NCBI GenBank assembly: GCA_030654075.1
Contig: JAURYB010000147.1
Location: 1 to 64,000 of the forward strand
DNA length: 64,000 nt
Direction: 5' to 3'
Source: Bacteroidales bacterium
GTDB lineage: Bacteria; Bacteroidota; Bacteroidia; Bacteroidales; UBA4417
Shown here: positions 8,602 to 17,538 of the stretch, in pieces
Layout of the letters: the number at the start of each line of letters is the position of its first letter
How positions within the stretch are numbered: position 1 is the first letter of the stretch
The notes under the pieces: generated by a model
What the model saw: only the letters and a program-made list of their open reading frames with translations
Databases searched by the model: none
Told to the model about the DNA's origin: nothing
Made by a program: the position numbers and the translations under genes

Positions 8602-9600
8602 ATGCCCCAAAAAGCGCTTTTTATCCTTCTTGTTATTTCTGTCAGCTTTATCAATGGTTTTACACAAACGACCGACCAAGCAGTTCAAAGCATACACTTA
8701 CCCAAAATTGATGGTTCGCTGAAAACCAAATTTGAATATGATCTCGAAAGCCAAAAAATGCGTTTTGAAGTGCGCAATGCGCGTTTTGGTGCGAAAGGAA
8801 ATCTAAACCAATATTTTGGCTACCGCGTTGAGGTTGATTTATCCGACGAGGGTAAAATTAAAATGCTCGATGCTTATGTAAAGGTTACACCAATTGAAAA
8901 ACTGGATATATATCTCGGTCAGCGGAAAGTACCTTTTGGTACTGATTATTTAAGAAGTCCGGTTGAAGGCCTTTTTGCCAACCGCTCATTCGTAGCAAAA
9001 TATGTAAATGATGGCTTACGAGATATAGGATTAGTAGTTAACTATCAGTTTAGGTTCCATATCCCCTTTGATGTTTGGGTAGCTGCAATGAACGGGACCG
9101 GGAACAACAACCCGCAATGGATTGACAAACCGAATTATGCAGCAAGATTAATCATTGAGCCTCTGAAAAATTTCAGATGTGTTGGAAACTATTACCAGGG
9201 ATCAACCATACTCGAAAAGGATATGACCATGTATGGAGGAGAAATGCGTTACCAAACAAATAAACTTCTAATTGAAACAGAATTTCTTAAAAGGAACTAC
9301 AGCGATACCAGTTCTTTAGTTCATGACCAGTTTGGATTTTATATTCACTCGTATTACAATTTCTTCACCGGTGATACAAAAATGATTCAGATTATAAGTC
9401 CGGCTCTCAGGTGGGATTTTATGGGTAAAACAGAGCAGACCAGTGATTTAACTGCAAACCGAATAACCACAGGTGTTAATTTCGGTTTCGAGCCAAAACA
9501 GTTTAAAGCTGAGATAAGGCTCAATTATGAAAAATATTTAAAAAAATCTCTTCCGGCGCATTTCGACAAGTTTACTATCGAATTTATTGCAAAGTTCTGA
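8602..9600 (+). CDS. OprO/OprP-type phosphate-selective porin
   Basis: A 332-residue outer-membrane beta-barrel porin. After the signal peptide (ending GFTQ), the motif pattern RNARFGAKGNLNQYFGYRVEVD, then YLGQRKVPFG and NRSFV, is that of the phosphate-selective porin O and P family, which forms anion channels (polyphosphate or orthophosphate in Pseudomonas). The C-terminus ends in a strand with terminal Phe (FTIEFIAKF), typical for barrel assembly. Its place within the phosphate island supports the call. Many Bacteroidota members of this family are not proven phosphate channels, so the substrate is inferred. Confidence 0.87.
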   Translation: MPQKALFILLVISVSFINGFTQTTDQAVQSIHLPKIDGSLKTKFEYDLESQKMRFEVRNARFGAKGNLNQYFGYRVEVDLSDEGKIKMLDAYVKVTPIEKLDIYLGQRKVPFGTDYLRSPVEGLFANRSFVAKYVNDGLRDIGLVVNYQFRFHIPFDVWVAAMNGTGNNNPQWIDKPNYAARLIIEPLKNFRCVGNYYQGSTILEKDMTMYGGEMRYQTNKLLIETEFLKRNYSDTSSLVHDQFGFYIHSYYNFFTGDTKMIQIISPALRWDFMGKTEQTSDLTANRITTGVNFGFEPKQFKAEIRLNYEKYLKKSLPAHFDKFTIEFIAKF

Positions 9601-9660
9601 GTCTGAGTCCATGAACTCCATATCTGATTTCTCGTTGTTTACCAACCTTAAATCAAAACT

Positions 9661-10125
9661 TTAATTGGAACTATAGTTTCGTTCACTGCTTAACTTTCCA
9701 TCCTCATCCCATACACGCCAGGTACCTGTCTTTTCACCATTGCTGTAATACATTTCATAGCGAAGCGTTCCCTTTTCGTCCCAGATACGCCAGATACCGT
9801 CCTTTTTATCATGGCGGTAATTAGCTTCAGCAATTTTTGCGCCTGAATTAAAATAAGTGTACCAGATACCATGTTTCTGACCATCGAGGTACGATCGCTG
9901 CTCTTCTAATTTCCCGTTTTCAAAGTATATTTCAGTGATGCCGTTTTCGCGGCCATTCGTTATATTTTCAATAAGTTTTATAGTCTTGTCAGGCCAGTAC
10001 TCTGTATATGTGCCGGTGTATAACATGCCATTTTTGTAATAATAGCCGTTACTGTATTCAAGTGCCTGGCTGTAAACGCTTGTCATAATTAACAGGAGAG
10101 CAGATACTAATGCGATTTTTTTCAT
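9661..10125 (-). CDS. Secreted MORN-variant repeat protein
   Basis: A 154-residue exported protein with signal peptide (1-19) and five or so MORN-variant (YwqK-type) repeats of about 23 residues, for example NGRENGITEIYFENGKLEEQ, DGQKHGIWYTYFNSG, DKKDGIWRIWDEKG and NGEKTGTWRVWDEDG. Such repeats form beta-hairpin ribbons, probably for binding. It lies 64 bp downstream of the TonB receptor gene on the same strand and has its own -7 element (TAAATTTG, 10185-10192) overlapping the receptor stop codon. It may therefore be expressed with or independently of the receptor. Function unknown. Confidence 0.82.
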   Translation of the reverse strand: MKKIALVSALLLIMTSVYSQALEYSNGYYYKNGMLYTGTYTEYWPDKTIKLIENITNGRENGITEIYFENGKLEEQRSYLDGQKHGIWYTYFNSGAKIAEANYRHDKKDGIWRIWDEKGTLRYEMYYSNGEKTGTWRVWDEDGKLSSERNYSSN

Positions 10126-10189
10126 GTTAGTGATATTGGTCAGTTAGGCATTAACAACATTCGCGCCGTAATGCAACAGTGTTACAAAT

Positions 10190-13051
10190 TTACTTCTTAT
10201 TAAAATTGAGAACAACACCCAATGAAAATAAGCTTCCGGGATTATATTCCAGCGTTGATTGTTCCCGGTTAACTGTAGCTCCATCCAGATTCTTGTATTT
10301 AACAAATTGTTTTTCGACGACTTTCTGGTTCAGTATATCCTGGATACCAGCTTTAATCTGTAAATAATCTCCGATACTTTTGGTTATCGTCAGATCAAAA
10401 ACATTTCGAGGCATTTCGTACACATCAGGTGTATCAAAACCAACAACAACAATTCTTTTACCAATCACATTGTAAAGCAGGCTTATCATCAATCCATTAT
10501 CGTTATCCTGGTAATAAAGGCCGAGGTTTACAATAAAGGGCGACTGTCCTTGCATAGGACGTTTGGATTCGGCTGCATAAAACTTGGTAGTGTCGAGACT
10601 GATTTCGCTCTTAATAACTGATGCATTTGCTACAAGCATAAAGTTTTTAAAATATTTAAGAAAATTATCCTTTTTACCCAGGCTCTCGAGTGATTTTCGT
10701 ATTTCGAGCTCAACTCCATAGTTTTTAGCTCCATAGGCATTCTGAAAAGTAAAATCCTTACCACTACCGGAACTAATTTCGATTGTTTCGATTGGTTTTT
10801 TAAAGTCCTTGTAAAACACTCCAAAAACAAAAGTTTCGCTCGGCGAAGGATAGAATTCGTACCTGAAATCGTAGTTATTGATGGTTGCATTTTCAAGATC
10901 AGGATTACCTCTGACCAGTTTCTTCAATTCAAAATCATAAAAAGCAAAAGGAGCTATCTCACGAAACTCAGGGCGGTTTATAGTTAAGCCGTATGACAAA
11001 CGCAACAATGATTTTTCATTAAAATTGTAGCTAAGGTTTGCCGATGGGAAAAAACGTGTTTCATCAATACCTTTTTTCACTTCCTCATTGGAGTTGTCGC
11101 TCGAGTAACTGTTCATTTGCTGCTTGTTTTTCTCCATACGTACGCCGGCATATAAATTCAGTTTAGGTGTAAACGGCAATTTAGCAGCTAAATAAGCAGC
11201 CATCAAATCATTGGTAGCTGTATAGGAATCACTCTTATTCGTAGTTTCGTCAAGTTTAATACCGGTAGTGGTGTTGATATTGGTATCAGCAAAAATCACA
11301 TCAACGCTTTCATAAGGCAGCCCCCAGTTGAATTTAGATGTATTTGAAATAGCATATCCTATCAGTCTTGCATCAAAATCACGATCCTTTTTCTCAAGGT
11401 ACATACCAGCCTTCAGTTCAGGTTTAAAGTTGCCGAAAGTAAACGTATTATCATAATTAAAGTTAGCGTTGTATACATGCTCCGTTAGGTGCTGGTAAAC
11501 ACGTCCCGACAATTCAGGAGAAGCAGAAAATGAAAAATTAACTCCATACTGACCATAATATTGATTATCCGGATCTTCAACCAGGGAGCTTGTCAAACGT
11601 TTCAAATCAGGCTGATCCCTGTCGGCATACGAATATCCTAAAGTCCAGTTAAAATGTGATTGATTGTTCCTGAAATTGAAATCACCAGCCAGTTGCCCGG
11701 AATACATGTTCCTGCTGCTGAAACTAAGTTCTTCAGAGCGAATGGTAAGCCCGCCATAGTTATCGCGGCCATTCCGGTCAATAACCTGGGTATATCCCTG
11801 GTGGTTATATAAGTTACGGAATTCAATTTTCTGGTTGTTGCCAAAAACAAATAACCAGTTGCTTAATGCCCCGATTTTAGCGGTAGCCTTGCTGCGTATA
11901 TCATTGAAATAATAATTGGTATCCGATCTGTCCTTAACTGTGTCATACTGCTGATAATCGGCACGGAACACTTCATCCATATCCTGGGTATAACTGTATG
12001 TTAAACTGTTTATAGTTCCAACCGAAACTTTTCCAACCAAAAAACGTCGGGTAAGTCCAAACTGGAAACGCTGATCCGGAATTGCGGTGCTTACAGCCGG
12101 TGTCCATACTTTATCCAATTCTCTTCCCAGGCGTTGTCGTTCATTTTTATCTGTAACTTCGTTAAGGTGTTCAGGAAAGTCAGCTGGCAAAGCTCTTTTA
12201 CCATCGTCAAATCCTAACCATTCATATTTACTCATCCGGTAATTGTTGAAATCCTTAAAAGTAACTCCAGGCCTGTAAGAAGTTGAATATGCAACAGAGA
12301 AACTGTTTTTATCCGCGTTATTTTTTGTAAATATTTTTATAGCAGCTCCTGAGAAATCAGCTGGTAGTTCTGGTGCAGGACTTTTAAAAACCATAATATT
12401 CTCCAGCATCGAACTGGGAATTACATCAAATGAAAATGCTCTCACATCAGCTTCCGAACTTGGAGTTGATGCATTATTGAGCCAAACTGTATTATAACGC
12501 TGGCTGAGTCCCCGCACCATTACAAACCTATCATCCATTATAGTGATACCCGGCACGCGCCTGATAACCTCGGAAGCATCGCGGTCCTGTGATCGGTTTA
12601 TCTGCTGACTCGAAATGCCACTTACAACCAGGTTACTCATCTTCATGGACGAAAGCATTGATATTTCACTGCCGCCAGTCTTGCTTTTTGCTGAAATCAC
12701 CACCCCTTCAAGCGCAACACTGTTGCCTTCAAGATCAATATTCAGATCAAGCATTATATCCTTAACAACCTGAACCTTTTCAATGATTTGTGTTTTATAG
12801 GAAATATAAGAAATAACCAGATTGTAACTCCCGGGAGCTAATCCTTTAATCAAATAATTTCCATCGAGATCAGTTGTTGATCCGGTGGTAGTACCTTGTA
12901 TTAAAACCGTAGCGCCTACTAGTGTTTCCTTGGATATTTTATCGGCTACAACACCTTTTATACCTGTTTGTTGGGCAAAGCCAAGCGTGCTATAAAAAAC
13001 CAGCAGTATTGTAATGTATCTGTTACTCATCAATTTCAAGATTATTTTCAT
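10190..13051 (-). CDS. TonB receptor under Pho-type control
   Basis: A 953-residue outer-membrane receptor: signal peptide (ending LGFAQ), carboxypeptidase-regulatory-like domain (about 26-108), plug (about 115-225, with RRVPGITIMDDRFVMVRGL), and a long barrel ending LGVVLNFNKK. The start used is ATG 13051; a longer frame from TTG 13066 would begin inside the -7 element. It is divergent from the T9SS beta-helix gene at 13274, and both face a shared 220-bp region with a Pho-type array for each. There is no SusD gene. The plausible role is uptake of a phosphorus-containing ligand, perhaps captured or processed by the divergent secreted protein. The ligand is unknown. Confidence 0.93.
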   Translation of the reverse strand: MKIILKLMSNRYITILLVFYSTLGFAQQTGIKGVVADKISKETLVGATVLIQGTTTGSTTDLDGNYLIKGLAPGSYNLVISYISYKTQIIEKVQVVKDIMLDLNIDLEGNSVALEGVVISAKSKTGGSEISMLSSMKMSNLVVSGISSQQINRSQDRDASEVIRRVPGITIMDDRFVMVRGLSQRYNTVWLNNASTPSSEADVRAFSFDVIPSSMLENIMVFKSPAPELPADFSGAAIKIFTKNNADKNSFSVAYSTSYRPGVTFKDFNNYRMSKYEWLGFDDGKRALPADFPEHLNEVTDKNERQRLGRELDKVWTPAVSTAIPDQRFQFGLTRRFLVGKVSVGTINSLTYSYTQDMDEVFRADYQQYDTVKDRSDTNYYFNDIRSKATAKIGALSNWLFVFGNNQKIEFRNLYNHQGYTQVIDRNGRDNYGGLTIRSEELSFSSRNMYSGQLAGDFNFRNNQSHFNWTLGYSYADRDQPDLKRLTSSLVEDPDNQYYGQYGVNFSFSASPELSGRVYQHLTEHVYNANFNYDNTFTFGNFKPELKAGMYLEKKDRDFDARLIGYAISNTSKFNWGLPYESVDVIFADTNINTTTGIKLDETTNKSDSYTATNDLMAAYLAAKLPFTPKLNLYAGVRMEKNKQQMNSYSSDNSNEEVKKGIDETRFFPSANLSYNFNEKSLLRLSYGLTINRPEFREIAPFAFYDFELKKLVRGNPDLENATINNYDFRYEFYPSPSETFVFGVFYKDFKKPIETIEISSGSGKDFTFQNAYGAKNYGVELEIRKSLESLGKKDNFLKYFKNFMLVANASVIKSEISLDTTKFYAAESKRPMQGQSPFIVNLGLYYQDNDNGLMISLLYNVIGKRIVVVGFDTPDVYEMPRNVFDLTITKSIGDYLQIKAGIQDILNQKVVEKQFVKYKNLDGATVNREQSTLEYNPGSLFSLGVVLNFNKK

Positions 13052-13063
13052 ATTAACTGAGTG

Positions 13064-13108
13064 CAAAATTCCGATCTTAATATTAACTAAATGTTAATTT
13101 ATTGTTAT
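13064..13108 (-). promoter_or_regulatory. Pho-type box array, TonB receptor side
   Basis: On the minus strand three half-sites sit at 11-bp intervals: ATAACAA (13102-13108), TTAACAT (13091-13097) and TTAATAT (13080-13086). An 8-bp gap then leads to GAATTTTG (13064-13071), a 7/8 match to the -7 consensus. The spacing is identical to that at 8065-8120. Confidence 0.75.
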
Positions 13109-13183
13109 GATTAAGAAATTCGCTCTTAACATTATAATAATCTGATAACCAAACTAAAAGCAAGTATTCATAAAATCAGGCTA

Positions 13184-13250
13184 TTAATAATTTGTTCCAA
13201 TATCCTTAATGTTTAGTTAACATGCCTGAAGGGAAGAGAGATTAATTTTG
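13184..13250 (+). promoter_or_regulatory. Pho-type box array, secreted protein side
   Basis: Half-sites at 13184 (TTAATAA), 13195 (TTCCAAT, weak), 13206 (TTAATGT) and 13217 (TTAACAT) are spaced 11 bp apart. The last ends 19 bp before the perfect -7 element TAATTTTG (13243-13250). The 8-bp-gap half-site present at other promoters is missing here. Confidence 0.7.
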
Positions 13251-13273
13251 CGATAATTCTAAATTTAAAAAAA

Positions 13274-14866
13274 ATGAAAAAACTAATACTCATTAATTTT
13301 ATGCTGATTTGCCTGGCAATGGCCGGCTTTAGCCAAAAAACAATCAGCGATTCCTTCTTTGACCATGTAAATTACAGAGGAGCTTTCGGAACAAATAATG
13401 ATTGGACAGCCGGTTGGGCAAACTGGGATTGCAAGAATACCGCATATGGAACACCAGATGTTACCGTAGAAGGCGAACTTCTCACAAGTACTACCTGGAC
13501 CGCTAACCATGTATACCTTATTAAAGGGTTTTATTATGTTCGCACCGGAGTTACTTTAACTATAGAGCCTGGCACTGTTATCCGCGGAGATAAGGATACT
13601 AAAGGTACTTTATTGATCGAACGTGGAGCAAAACTGATGGCAGAAGGCACTCTGAGCCAACCCATAGTGTTTACTTCAAACTCCATTTCAGGTGAACGTT
13701 CTTATGGCGACTGGGGTGGTGTTGTTCTTTGTGGCAAAGCATCTATTAATGTTCCGGGCGGAACTTCAATCATCGAAGGAGGCCCTACTTCGGTTTACGG
13801 TGGCGGAGCAACGCCTGATGATGCTGACAACAGCGGAAGTTTGAAATATGTACGTATTGAATTCCCGGGTATACCTTTTGTTCAGGACAAAGAAATTAAT
13901 GGTCTTACTTTAGGTGCTGTTGGCAGCAGTACCCAGCTTGAATACATTCAGGTATCATATAGTGGTGACGATTCGTATGAATGGTTTGGCGGAACAGTAA
14001 ATGCCAAGCACTTGATTGAATACAGGGGATGGGATGATGATTTTGATACCGATTTCGGATACAGGGGTATGATACAATTTGCAGTTTCTTTAAGAGATAA
14101 GGATATTGCTGATCCGGGTTCAGGATCAAATGGTTTTGAATCAGATAATGATGGTTCAGGCTCCACTAATACTCCTGTAACACAACCTATATTTAGCAAC
14201 GTTTCTGTTTTTGGTCCTAAGTATGATATGGCTACTGCAACAAACTCCAATTTCAAACGTGCCATGCACCTTCGCCGCAACACCAGGCTGAACGTTTATA
14301 ACTCAATATTCTCGGGTTTCCCAACCGGTTTGTTTATTGATGGTACTGCTGCACAGGGTAACGCAACCGCCGGTGATATGAAACTGCAATATTGTGTTAT
14401 GTCGGGTATGGGTTCATTTTTTGCCAGTTCTTTTGAACGCGATTTCTTTAAAACACCTGCTTTTGGTAACGACACTTTAGCTACCAATGATTTATTGATG
14501 GTTGTTGATCCGTTTAATCTTATCCAGCCTAACTTCCTGTTGAAAGCAGAGTCAGCACTGATTTCAGGCTCAATATGGGATAACACAGGTTTGAAAAACG
14601 ATCAGAAAAAGGCATTTGCAGCCTCTGTTTACCCAAATCCTGTTTCACAAAATGCTACTATCATCCTTAACCTTGATAAATCGCAAAACGTTACCATTGC
14701 ATTATACGATATACTCGGAAATAAAGTATCTACAATAGCTCAGAAACATTATTCTGCCGGTAACAATGAAATAAAATATGATGCTTCATCATTGCCTAAG
14801 GGGATGTATTTCGTTAGGATTAGCGACGGAGTAAAAAACAGTGCTGTGAAAATGCTTGTTAAATAA
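13274..14866 (+). CDS. Secreted T9SS protein, beta-helix-like
   Basis: A 530-residue protein with a signal peptide (1-20) and, at about 455-530, a type IX secretion sorting domain (VYPNPVSQNATI, then LYDILGNKV, LPKGMYFVRISDG and terminal KMLVK). It should be exported to the cell surface or medium. The middle part has repeated short strands rich in Gly and Asp (LTIEPGTVIRGDKDTKGTL, IEFPGIPFV, IQVSYSGDDSYEWFGG), which look like a right-handed parallel beta-helix. No catalytic motif is recognised. The acidic clusters (DDDFDTDFG, ESDNDGSGS) may bind cations. Pho-type control and divergence from a TonB receptor suggest a surface or released factor for phosphorus capture; this is inference. Confidence 0.87.
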   Translation: MKKLILINFMLICLAMAGFSQKTISDSFFDHVNYRGAFGTNNDWTAGWANWDCKNTAYGTPDVTVEGELLTSTTWTANHVYLIKGFYYVRTGVTLTIEPGTVIRGDKDTKGTLLIERGAKLMAEGTLSQPIVFTSNSISGERSYGDWGGVVLCGKASINVPGGTSIIEGGPTSVYGGGATPDDADNSGSLKYVRIEFPGIPFVQDKEINGLTLGAVGSSTQLEYIQVSYSGDDSYEWFGGTVNAKHLIEYRGWDDDFDTDFGYRGMIQFAVSLRDKDIADPGSGSNGFESDNDGSGSTNTPVTQPIFSNVSVFGPKYDMATATNSNFKRAMHLRRNTRLNVYNSIFSGFPTGLFIDGTAAQGNATAGDMKLQYCVMSGMGSFFASSFERDFFKTPAFGNDTLATNDLLMVVDPFNLIQPNFLLKAESALISGSIWDNTGLKNDQKKAFAASVYPNPVSQNATIILNLDKSQNVTIALYDILGNKVSTIAQKHYSAGNNEIKYDASSLPKGMYFVRISDGVKNSAVKMLVK

Positions 14867-14890
14867 CTTTCTTTGATCAGTGCTAAAAGT

Positions 14891-14927
14891 AAAAGTCGTT
14901 TCTACTGAAGCGGCTTTTATTTTTTTA
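14891..14927 (+). terminator. Intrinsic terminator
   Basis: AAAAGTCGTTTC pairs with GAAGCGGCTTTT (with G-U pairs) and a run of T follows. It ends the gene stopping at 14866. The following stretch to 15124 shows nothing else. Confidence 0.75.
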
Positions 14928-15124
14928 CCACAAACGCTGTACCCCATTCCAGTAGTTCACTAGTTCATACATGTTGGGTTAAACATGTTCCCAAACGCAG
15001 AAGCCATTTCAGGTAAAGGTTCAAAATAGGGTAAATATGGATTCATCGGATTTGAAATGCCAGTTTAATTTAACCTGAAACCTTATTGAAAACACACTCA
15101 ACTTCATCGATATAAACCAATATG

Positions 15125-15180
15125 TTAATACTTTATAAACATTAAGGTAACAATTTGTTAACATATAAAAATTAATTTCG
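15125..15180 (+). promoter_or_regulatory. Pho-type box array before the PiT operon
   Basis: Four half-sites at exact 11-bp steps: TTAATAC (15125), TAAACAT (15136), GTAACAA (15147) and TTAACAT (15158). An 8-bp gap leads to TAATTTCG (15173-15180), a 7/8 match to the -7 consensus. The phasing is the same as at 8065-8120. Confidence 0.8.
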
Positions 15181-15217
15181 TAATCCACCATTTACCCAAA
15201 TCAATCCTTCCCCAGCA

Positions 15218-15865
15218 ATGGAACTTGACAGAATTTTTAGTTTCCTGGTCCCTAAAGACCGCAAATTTTTCCCACTCTTTAATGAAGTAGCTGACAATCT
15301 GGTTGTGGCTTCAGAGCTTTTCATCAAATTACTTGGTGAAGCAGACTTGAGTAAAAGGATGGAATTTATCAAAGCAATACAGGATGCGGAACACGTAGGT
15401 GATGATCTGACCAGAACACTCATGAATGAACTGAACGCAACTTTTATTACACCGTTCGAAAGGGAAGATATACATGTTTTGGTTGATAGGATGGATAGTA
15501 TAGTCGATTTACTTCATGGCGCATCAAAAAGAATACATACGTATAATTTGTCAGTCTTCCCGAAAGAATTCATGCAGATAGCTGTTATCATAAACGCTGC
15601 TGTCATGGAAATACAACTTGTATTACGAAATGTGAAGAACGTAAATGATTTTAAACTCTATATTAATTCTTGCATAAAGATAGGTAACATGGAGTCAGAG
15701 GTAGATGATATTTATCAATCCTTCCTTGCAAATCTGTTTGAAAATGAAATGAATGCAATTGAACTTATTAAAAAACGCGACATCCTTGCAGCACTGGAAA
15801 AAGCCATTGACAGATGTGATGATGTAGCCAAAGTTTTTTCGACTCTGATAGTAAAAATGGGTTGA
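15218..15865 (+). CDS. DUF47 / PhoU-like accessory protein of PiT
   Basis: A 215-residue all-helical cytoplasmic protein of the DUF47 family, structurally related to PhoU. The N-terminus FLVPKDRKFFPLFNEVADNL is typical. The family occurs immediately before PiT-type phosphate permeases and is thought to control them, possibly through metal-bound phosphate sensing. The permease gene starts 68 bp downstream, so the two form an operon under the Pho-type array at 15125. A PhoU proper is encoded separately at 21931, so the island has one regulator-like helical protein per phosphate transporter. Confidence 0.9.
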   Translation: MELDRIFSFLVPKDRKFFPLFNEVADNLVVASELFIKLLGEADLSKRMEFIKAIQDAEHVGDDLTRTLMNELNATFITPFEREDIHVLVDRMDSIVDLLHGASKRIHTYNLSVFPKEFMQIAVIINAAVMEIQLVLRNVKNVNDFKLYINSCIKIGNMESEVDDIYQSFLANLFENEMNAIELIKKRDILAALEKAIDRCDDVAKVFSTLIVKMG

Positions 15866-15933
15866 GGTTTAAATGATTTTCAAAATAGAAAATTAATTAA
15901 ACCATAAAAAAATAACCGGTTAATCTGTTACCA

Positions 15934-16980
15934 ATGAGCTTCACACTTTTAATTGTAATAATTGTACTTGCCCTTATATTCGATTTCATTAACGGTTTTC
16001 ATGATGCTGCAAATTCAATAGCAACTGTTGTATCAACCAAAGTGCTTACGCCCTTGCAGGCAGTAATCTGGGCAGCATTTTTCAACCTGGTGGCCTTCCT
16101 TGTTTTCGAACTTCATATTGTGGATACTATTGCCAAAACTGTTGATACATCGGCTATAAACTTGCATGTTATTCTGGCGGGTCTCATAGCATCAGTTATC
16201 TGGAATTTATTTACCTGGTATCTTGGAATCCCTTCCAGTTCGTCACATACCTTGGTAGGCGGTTTTGCGGGTGCCGCAGTTGCGTATGCCGGCTGGGATG
16301 TTGTACATACAGGAAAAATTCTTAAAATAGCTGCATTTATTTTCCTGGCACCATTACTTGGTATGATATTCTCATACTTCCTTTCTATAGCATTGCTATG
16401 GTTTTTCAAGAATTTCAATCCCTTCAGATTGAAAAAATGGTTCAAAGTAGGGCAGCTAATTTCATCAGCCTTATTTAGCCTGGGACATGGAGGTAATGAT
16501 GCACAGAAAGTAATGGGAATTATTTCGGCTGCACTCCTGGTTTATTATAATGGTGTTGACCCATCGCAGATACCTCATTGGGCCAATATAACATTTACTT
16601 CGGCAGGAAAAATACATACCATCCCTTTTTGGATTGTAATTGGTTGCCATTCGGCTATTGCAGCAGGAACACTAATGGGAGGCTGGCGCATTATTAAAAC
16701 TATGGGAGGTAAAATTACCAAGCTAACACCATTCGAAGGTGTAGCTGCTGAAGGTGCCGGAGCTATTTTGCTTTTTGGAACCGAAGCTTTTGGTATCCCG
16801 GTCAGCACTACGCACACCATAACCGGTGCTATTATGGGAACAGGCTTTACAAAACGTATTACAGCCGTTCGTTGGGGAGTAACCATTAACTTGTTATATG
16901 CATGGCTTTTAACAATCCCGGTATCAATGGTAATAGCTGCTTTAATCTACTATCTGTTCGTGCTATTGGGCTGGACTTAA
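15934..16980 (+). CDS. PiT-family inorganic phosphate permease
   Basis: A 348-residue inner-membrane phosphate transporter (PiT, PF01384 type) with about ten hydrophobic segments. The two duplicated family signatures are visible: NGFHDAANSIATVVSTK (about 19-35) and SLGHGGNDAQKVMG near the middle. The sequence ends in a further hydrophobic helix. PiT proteins move metal-phosphate with protons or sodium. It is second in the operon with DUF47. PiT is often constitutive and low-affinity elsewhere; here the operon carries a Pho-type array, which suggests induction by phosphate limitation. Confidence 0.93.
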   Translation: MSFTLLIVIIVLALIFDFINGFHDAANSIATVVSTKVLTPLQAVIWAAFFNLVAFLVFELHIVDTIAKTVDTSAINLHVILAGLIASVIWNLFTWYLGIPSSSSHTLVGGFAGAAVAYAGWDVVHTGKILKIAAFIFLAPLLGMIFSYFLSIALLWFFKNFNPFRLKKWFKVGQLISSALFSLGHGGNDAQKVMGIISAALLVYYNGVDPSQIPHWANITFTSAGKIHTIPFWIVIGCHSAIAAGTLMGGWRIIKTMGGKITKLTPFEGVAAEGAGAILLFGTEAFGIPVSTTHTITGAIMGTGFTKRITAVRWGVTINLLYAWLLTIPVSMVIAALIYYLFVLLGWT

Positions 16981-17025
16981 AAAAGGATTGATTCTTTATC
17001 AATCTAAAAAATCCATTTTTTTTGT
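16979..17025 (+). terminator. Probable terminator after the PiT gene
   Basis: A short stem GATTGAT/ATCAATC is followed by an A-rich spacer and a run of eight T. The stem is weak and distant from the T run, so confidence is moderate. The stretch from here to 17448 shows no gene or clear signal. Confidence 0.5.
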
Positions 17026-17448
17026 TATTATCGGTATCCCTGTTATTGTTTCATATTCAGCACAATTTCTTTTTCCGGGGATTTAATCCGGTTGTAAGAT
17101 CGAATTATTGGCGCAGCCCTAATTAGTATATCTCTCTTCAAATAGCAATTGGACGCAACTAACAGTCTTCTCTATTTAACAAGTGCCTGATATTTTTGCT
17201 GAGCAAATGCTTTTATGGATTTGGATTAAAAGTCGTGACAATAATTGTCCAAATTATTCCTTGTTTAACATTTTCCAATAAAAAACAAAAACTTTATGTG
17301 TTTTGATATCAGCTTTTATTCATTCACAGTATGATTGAGAAGTAAAAACGTTTACTTTTATTCAGAATAAAAAATGATTTGTCCTGGAATATTGCTGAGT
17401 CCTAATTTGGTGGAAATCAGCATATCTGAATGTACGCTCTTTCTAAAC

Positions 17449-17504
17449 TTAACAATTATTTAACATTGGAGTAATTGGTAAGTAATACTTGAACGGTTAC
17501 TTTA
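17449..17504 (+). promoter_or_regulatory. Pho-type box array before pstS
   Basis: Half-sites TTAACAA (17449), TTAACAT (17460), GTAATTG (17471) and GTAATAC (17482) lie at 11-bp steps. An 8-bp gap leads to TTACTTTA (17497-17504), a 6/8 match to TAnnTTTG. A second in-phase pair, TTTACAT (17501) and TTAACAT (17512), lies inside the promoter and leader and might have a different effect. Confidence 0.75.
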
Positions 17505-17538
17505 CATAAATTTAACATTGATAATACTGCTTTAAATC

